A stretch of 28,999 nt of DNA, from positions 1 to 28,999 of the forward strand of contig JAAYQB010000040.1 in NCBI GenBank assembly GCA_012519525.1. The letters are read 5' to 3'. The notes under the pieces are model-generated. The model was not told the origin of the DNA and made no database searches. It saw only the letters and a program-made list of their open reading frames with translations. The stretch is from Bacteroidales bacterium. Lineage in GTDB: Bacteria; Bacteroidota; Bacteroidia; Bacteroidales; WCHB1-69. This document shows, piece by piece, positions 26,007-28,999 of the stretch. Each line of letters opens with the position of its first letter. Within the stretch, counting starts at the first letter, position 1. A program made the position numbers and the translations under genes.

Positions 26007-26014
26007 TACTTTTG
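26007..26014 (+). promoter_or_regulatory. Bacteroidota promoter for SRP RNA
   Basis: TACTTTTG matches TAnnTTTG and ends 6 bases before the first paired base of the SRP RNA, giving a consistent transcription start. A TTG at 25982-25984, 22 bases upstream of it, may be the -33 element. Confidence 0.65.
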
Positions 26015-26019
26015 CTATT

Positions 26020-26118
26020 GGGTAAGTCTTATACGATCTGCTCCTGTTGAACTCCCCCAGGATTGGAAAATAGCAAGGGTAAGATGGTTGAGCGATGCGA
26101 TATAAGTAGCTTACCCTT
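26020..26118 (+). ncRNA. ffs: Signal recognition particle RNA (4.5S type)
   Basis: The ends GGGTAAG (26020-26026) and CTTACCC (26110-26116) pair, with further complementarity (TTATA against TATAA) inside. The apical part ACTCCCCCAGGATT-GGAA-AATAGCAAGGG contains the SRP domain: a GGAA tetraloop, an AUU/AAU closing stem and the CAGG/AGCA internal loop that binds Ffh. Length of about 99 bases is typical of a small bacterial SRP RNA. A T-run follows the 3' stem, consistent with termination. It has its own promoter box and lies 22 bases before the next gene. Confidence 0.92.
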
Positions 26119-26140
26119 TTTTATAAAAAAATAATTGCGT

Positions 26141-26758
26141 ATGCTGCTGAAACTATATGAGAATAATCCTAATAAACGCCACATCAATCAAGTAGTTGAT
26201 TGTTTAAAGAATGGCGGTGTTATTATTTATCCTACGGATACGATTTATGGGATTGGTTGTGATTTGTATCATACAAAAGCATTGGAACGCTTGTGTTTGT
26301 TGACAAACAAAAAGAGAGAAAAATCAAATTTTTCTTTTATATGTTATGATTTAAAAAATTTGTCGGATTACACTCTTCCTTTAAACAATACTGTTTTTAA
26401 GTTAATGAAAGAAGTATTGCCGGGACCTTATACTTTTGTTTTAGAAGCAAATAGCAATGTTCCTAAACATATACAAAAAAAGAAAACAGTAGGAATTCGT
26501 GTTCCTGACAACAATATAGCTCGTGCTATTGTGGAAGAATTAGGGAATCCGATTTTAAACGCATCTTTAAAAATTAAAGATGATTTTTTAGAATATTATA
26601 CGGATCCTGAGCTTATATACGAACAATATCATGACCTTGTTGATATTGTAATTGATGGGGGTGCCGGAGATTTTAATCCTTCATCGGTTATTCGTTGTGT
26701 CGACAACGAAATTTCGGTTATAAGAAAAGGAAAAGGGGACGTATCGTTCATTGAATAA
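26141..26758 (+). CDS. YciO/Sua5/YrdC family protein (threonylcarbamoyladenylate synthase-like)
   Basis: I use the ATG at 26141 (205 aa); the frame also reaches a TTG at 26135. The protein has the YrdC fold: GGVIIYPTDTIYGIGCD for threonine and ATP binding, KKREKSNF with the lysine/arginine/serine-asparagine set, LPGPYTFVLEA, KKTVGIRVPD and GDFNPSSVIRC. ICYDLKNLSDYT and PGPYTF place it nearer the YciO branch than TsaC/Sua5. The TsaC role is to make L-threonylcarbamoyl-AMP for the t6A modification of tRNAs; YciO proteins may be less active, so the role here is not certain. It lies between two RNA genes, with rnpB starting at its stop. Confidence 0.85.
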   Translation: MLLKLYENNPNKRHINQVVDCLKNGGVIIYPTDTIYGIGCDLYHTKALERLCLLTNKKREKSNFSFICYDLKNLSDYTLPLNNTVFKLMKEVLPGPYTFVLEANSNVPKHIQKKKTVGIRVPDNNIARAIVEELGNPILNASLKIKDDFLEYYTDPELIYEQYHDLVDIVIDGGAGDFNPSSVIRCVDNEISVIRKGKGDVSFIE

Positions 26759-27118
26759 AAACAGCAATTCGTTCTGTCGCTATATTAATTGTTTGATATA
26801 GAGGAAAGTCCGGACAACATAGAGCATCATACTTCCTAACGGGAAGGACTTGTGAAAACAAGGACAGATAGTGCCACAGAAAATAACCGCCTTGAAAAAG
26901 GTAAGGGTGAAAACGCGAGGTAAGAGCTCACGTGCAACATAGGCGACTGTGTTGTAAGGCAAACCTTATGAGTTGAAAGACCATGTAAACTGAGGATTGA
27001 GGGCTGCTCGTCCGATCTCAGAGGGTGGGTCGATAGAGGTGTTTAGTGATAAACATCCCAGATAAATGACAGAAATATTGATTCCAATATACAGAATCCG
27101 GCTTATAGAATTGCTGTT
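26759..27118 (+). ncRNA. rnpB: RNase P RNA (class A)
   Basis: This catalytic RNA of the ribonucleoprotein trims tRNA 5' leaders. P1 is ACAGCAATTC (26761-26770) paired with GAATTGCTGT (27108-27117). The conserved P4 5' strand and J3/4 region are in GAGGAAAGTCCGGAC (26801-26815), and the 3' P4 strand in ACAGAATCCGGCTTAT (27091-27106). CCGCCTTGAAAAAGGTAAGGGTGAAA and GAGCTCACGTGC are also characteristic of the bacterial RNA. The length of about 360 bases fits. The 3' end runs into a T9 run, so P1 plus T-run probably acts as terminator. The 5' end lies within a few bases of the preceding stop codon, with no -7 box just upstream. Confidence 0.95.
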
Positions 27119-27123
27119 TTTTT

Positions 27124-27816
27124 TTAATCTTCGTAAAGGTAACCTACCCCTTTGATGGTTTTAATGTTTTCTATTCCAATATGTTCCCTTAGACGACGAA
27201 TGTGAACGTCAATGGTTCTATCGCCTACAATGATTTTATCGCCCCACAGCAGGTTGTAAATTTCATCTCTACTGACAACTTTATTGACTTTTGTAGCTAA
27301 TAGCCACAATATTTCGAATTCTTTGGGCGGTAATATAATTTTTTTATCTTTGGAAATTACAGTGTAGCATTCTTTGTCGATAGTAATGTTTTTTAACATA
27401 ATACGCTTGGGTTCCTGTTCTGTTAGAGGTTCGTTGGTGATTCTTCGCAACAATGATTTTACTTTTGATAGAAGTACTTTCGTATGAATAGGTTTTGTGA
27501 TATAATCGTCGGCACCGGCTTCTAATCCGGTTATTTTAGAATAATCTTCGCCTCTTGCAGAGAGAAAAGCAATAATACTTTGAGAAAGTTCAGGATAAGA
27601 TTTCATTGCCAAACAAGTCTCAATGCCGTCTAACTCAGGCATCATCACATCTAATAAAATTAAATGAGGATGAATTTTCATTGCTTCTTCAATGGCTTTT
27701 TTCCCATTGTTGGCGGTAAATACTTGATATCCTTCTTTTTTTAGATTATAACTAATAAATTCTAAGATATCTTGTTCGTCGTCAACTAATAAAATACGAA
27801 TATGATGATTGGACAT
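27124..27816 (-). CDS. OmpR/PhoB-family response regulator
   Basis: The preferred ATG at 27816 gives 230 residues; a TTG eight codons upstream overlaps the promoter box and is unlikely. The receiver domain (about 5-120) has the acidic pair D12-D13, phosphoacceptor D56 (LLDVMMPELDG), a Ser in FLSARGED and Lys in YITKP. The DNA-binding winged helix (about 140-230) has LPPKEFEILWLL, VVSRDEIYNLLWG, DRTIDVHIRRLREHIG and a final IKGVGYLYE. It should bind DNA when phosphorylated by a histidine kinase. No kinase gene adjoins it in the window, so the partner is elsewhere. It converges on rnpB, and its stop codon is inside the T-run that ends rnpB. Confidence 0.92.
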   Translation of the reverse strand: MSNHHIRILLVDDEQDILEFISYNLKKEGYQVFTANNGKKAIEEAMKIHPHLILLDVMMPELDGIETCLAMKSYPELSQSIIAFLSARGEDYSKITGLEAGADDYITKPIHTKVLLSKVKSLLRRITNEPLTEQEPKRIMLKNITIDKECYTVISKDKKIILPPKEFEILWLLATKVNKVVSRDEIYNLLWGDKIIVGDRTIDVHIRRLREHIGIENIKTIKGVGYLYED

Positions 27817-27837
27817 TGAAAATGAATTTTCTTTTTG

Positions 27838-27845
27838 CAAATATA
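27838..27845 (-). promoter_or_regulatory. Bacteroidota -7 box for the response regulator
   Basis: On the minus strand TATATTTG matches TAnnTTTG, 21 bases before the ATG at 27816. This supports the shorter start. Confidence 0.6.
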
Positions 27846-27908
27846 TAAAATTATTTAATTAAAAATAACCACTGACTGATAAAAATTTTTGAAATTACAC
27901 ACTTTTTT

Positions 27909-27968
27909 GGGATACTACCGTTTCTTTGCGTTCTTTGCGGTTAAAAAGAATAAGGTGGGATACTACCG
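27909..27968. repeat. Compound repeat: two GGGATACTACCG units flanking a CTTTGCG tandem
   Basis: GGGATACTACCG occurs at 27909-27920 and again at 27957-27968, 48 bases apart. Between them lies the imperfect tandem TTTCTTTGCG/TTCTTTGCGG (27921-27940) and TTAAAAAGAATAAGGT. A related GGGACACTACC is at 28551-28561. No open reading frame spans this. Confidence 0.7.
27941..27967. repeat. 27-bp direct repeat, copy 1
   Basis: TTAAAAAGAATAAGGT followed by GGGATACTACC is repeated at 28535-28561 with a single T/C change. The two copies bracket the small minus-strand gene at 27976-28425. This copy also begins the hairpin at 27951-27973. Confidence 0.85.
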
Positions 27969-27973
27969 CCTTA
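27951..27973. terminator. Possible hairpin terminator at the 3' end of the 149-residue gene
   Basis: TAAGGTGG (27951-27958) can pair with CCGCCTTA (27966-27973), with one G-T pair, around GATACTA. It begins just below the stop codon of the minus-strand gene ending at 27976. In minus-strand reading it is followed by TTCTTTTTAA, a modest U-rich tail. The pairing is not conserved in repeat copy 2. Confidence 0.4.
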
Positions 27974-27975
27974 CC

Positions 27976-28425
27976 CTATCTTTTAAATAAATTAGGATAT
28001 TCTTTAATCATATAATTATTTATTTTTTCAAGATTTGATTTATAGTTTTTTTCTATAAAAAATTTATCAATTATTTCAAAATTACTAAAAAGAGCTGTTG
28101 AAATAAAATTTAATCGTTCCTTATAATAATCATTTAATGCTTTAATATCATCAAATGTTTCATTATAATATTCAAATTCTGAAATATTTATATTTAAATA
28201 TCGCAATAAGTTAAAAAGATTTATACCATCATCACAAAAACCTATTTTATAGAGTATAATATAGAAGTCTCTTCTATATTTTTCTATTTTAATTATAAAA
28301 TTTTTAGATTGGTACTCTATCCATAATGATTCATGATCATAAAACTCATCTTTATATGTAAGATTGTATTTTATTACATATTTACTAAAACATTCTATTA
28401 CAATTTTTTTTATATTAATTTTCAT
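27976..28425 (-). CDS. Hypothetical protein, 149 residues, no recognised family
   Basis: I do not recognise the family. The predicted protein is rich in Ile, Asn, Lys, Tyr and Phe, has no signal peptide or long hydrophobic segment, and looks soluble and mostly alpha/beta, with alternating strands (about 35-65, ESLWIEYQSKNFIIKIEKYR and DFYIILYKIGF) and helices towards the C-terminus. The base composition is more AT-rich than the core genes in the window. A -7 box (28480-28487) lies 55 bases upstream on the same strand, supporting expression. A 27-bp repeat lies 8 bases after the stop and another about 110 bases before the start. Small soluble, AT-rich genes beside repeats are often immunity or accessory genes, but nothing here proves it. 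Confidence 0.6.
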   Translation of the reverse strand: MKINIKKIVIECFSKYVIKYNLTYKDEFYDHESLWIEYQSKNFIIKIEKYRRDFYIILYKIGFCDDGINLFNLLRYLNINISEFEYYNETFDDIKALNDYYKERLNFISTALFSNFEIIDKFFIEKNYKSNLEKINNYMIKEYPNLFKR

Positions 28426-28479
28426 TTATATTTATTCTTTTATTTAATTACGTTTTTATATCTAATAGTTTTCTTTTTA

Positions 28480-28487
28480 CAAAAGTA
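28480..28487 (-). promoter_or_regulatory. Bacteroidota -7 box with overlapping palindrome
   Basis: On the minus strand TACTTTTG matches TAnnTTTG, 55 bases before the ATG at 28425. It overlaps the perfect 14-bp palindrome AAAAGTATACTTTT (28481-28494), which could be an operator or chance in AT-rich DNA. Confidence 0.45.
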
Positions 28488-28534
28488 TACTTTTATTTGT
28501 TTCTTCCTCTTTTTTATAATAAATTTAAGAAAAT

Positions 28535-28561
28535 TTAAAAAGAATAAGGTGGGACACTACC
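28535..28561. repeat. 27-bp direct repeat, copy 2
   Basis: This matches 27941-27967 at 26 of 27 bases (GGGACACTACC in place of GGGATACTACC). It lies 54 bases after the stop of the next minus-strand gene, so each of the two small genes has a copy downstream. Confidence 0.85.
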
Positions 28562-28615
28562 ATAATCAAGTGATTATTCTAATAACTCCCGATTTGGAAC
28601 ATTACCGCATTACTA

Positions 28616-28999
28616 TTACCATCCATCTGAATTTCCTACCTTAATTAATTTATCTACTTTTTCATATTTAGTGCATATTATCATATAGCTTGGAGAGAAT
28701 ATAGTTATGTGTATATATGGATATTTTAAAACAGAAGGTTCTGTCTTTACCTGTTTCTCAAAAAACGAAGACCAAAAGCTACTATCATTGAGCAAGAATA
28801 TATAATCGTTTATTAGATTTGACTTTTCATAACCGTATGATTGCGCAACATATATCTCTGCTTTTTTTTGAGGATCTATGACCATATTGATTGGATACAT
28901 ATCTCCTGTTTTAAATTTAATAAAATCAATAGAATCTGAAAGAACGGCTAAGCTATCTTTAGAGACTATAATATAGAACTGTGCATTCTCTCTTTTTGA
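28616..28999 (-). CDS. Hypothetical protein, partial (5' end beyond the window)
   Basis: The minus-strand frame is open from the TAA at 28616-28618 to the window edge, giving at least 127 codons. An internal ATG at 28900 exists, but coding clearly continues upstream (SKRENAQFYIIVSKDSLAVL is followed by SDSIDFIKFKTGDMYP), so I do not use it as the start. The visible part alternates strand-like hydrophobic stretches (AQFYIIVSK, YIHITIFS, YMIICTKY) with polar segments and lacks a signal or membrane segment, although the true N-terminus is missing. No family is recognised. It reads in the same direction as the 149-residue gene and is separated from it by repeat copy 2. Confidence 0.6.
   Translation of the reverse strand, partial: SKRENAQFYIIVSKDSLAVLSDSIDFIKFKTGDMYPINMVIDPQKKAEIYVAQSYGYEKSNLINDYIFLLNDSSFWSSFFEKQVKTEPSVLKYPYIHITIFSPSYMIICTKYEKVDKLIKVGNSDGW

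Noticed and set aside
26780..26962. A 60-residue minus-strand frame
   Set aside because: It lies wholly inside the RNase P RNA, on the opposite strand.
28333..28644. A 103-residue plus-strand frame rich in Phe/Tyr/Ile
   Set aside because: It is a shadow of the minus-strand 149-residue gene and its promoter region; the composition reflects AT-rich antisense sequence and it crosses the repeat.
1..28999. CRISPR array, complete prophage, restriction system or toxin-antitoxin pair
   Set aside because: No regularly spaced short repeats with unique spacers and no recognisable genes of such systems were seen; the only multi-copy repeat is the pair near 27941 and 28535.

Overview
The window looks like chromosome from a low-GC member of the Bacteroidota, probably order Bacteroidales or a near relative. 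Four things point there: a secreted protein with a type IX secretion (T9SS) sorting tail; DUF4468 and Omp28 families; an LptD of the long Bacteroidota type; and repeated matches to the Bacteroidota sigma-factor -7 box TAnnTTTG at sensible distances upstream of genes. SD-like ribosome binding sites are essentially absent. Most of the window is core housekeeping and envelope DNA. Only the two ends look accessory.

Layout. (1) 1-450: the edge of an IS1634-family insertion sequence, with the transposase N-terminus running off the left edge, abutting a short fragment that may be the 3' end of a disrupted gene. (2) 453-1406: a DUF1848 protein on the minus strand, with a C-terminal cysteine cluster. 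(3) 1665-1746: tRNA-Leu(UAG). (4) 1887-7681: tightly packed ctpA-type protease, PatB-type C-S lyase, glutaminyl-cyclase-like lipoprotein and a large helical-repeat protein. (5) 7801-10692: glyS-folA-DUF4468-clpS cluster. (6) 10770-12230: pepD, followed by a clear terminator. (7) 12465-14381: YqhD-like alcohol dehydrogenase and a PhnP-like metallo-hydrolase, ending at a bidirectional terminator. (8) 14440-16635: T9SS/Omp28 protein, minus strand. (9) 16740-19916, minus strand: amidase-mlaD-recF. (10) 20024-25962, plus strand, divergent from (9): lptD-mlaE-mlaF-cvpA-wecB. (11) 26020-27118: SRP RNA, a YciO/Sua5-family gene and RNase P RNA packed head to tail. (12) 27124-27816: OmpR/PhoB-type response regulator, minus strand. 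(13) 27909-28999: a repeat-bearing, very AT-rich accessory stretch with two small unknown minus-strand genes.

How the genes fit together. Regions 8-10 are envelope biology: LPS export (LptD), phospholipid trafficking between membranes (MlaD, MlaE and MlaF, split over the two divergent operons), peptidoglycan hydrolysis, and an aminosugar epimerase for surface polysaccharide. The glutaminyl cyclase at 4873-5862 fits the rest of the window: five of the six proteins with a predicted signal-peptidase-I site would start with Gln after cleavage, which is the substrate such an enzyme cyclises (the Bacteroidetes 'Q-rule').

No CRISPR array, toxin-antitoxin pair of a recognisable family, prophage or complete defence system is visible. 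The most promising unexplained signal is the right end, where a 27-bp repeat lies downstream of each of two small unknown genes, a cassette-like arrangement that runs off the window. No stretch longer than 300 bases is without a gene; the largest gap is 1407-1664.
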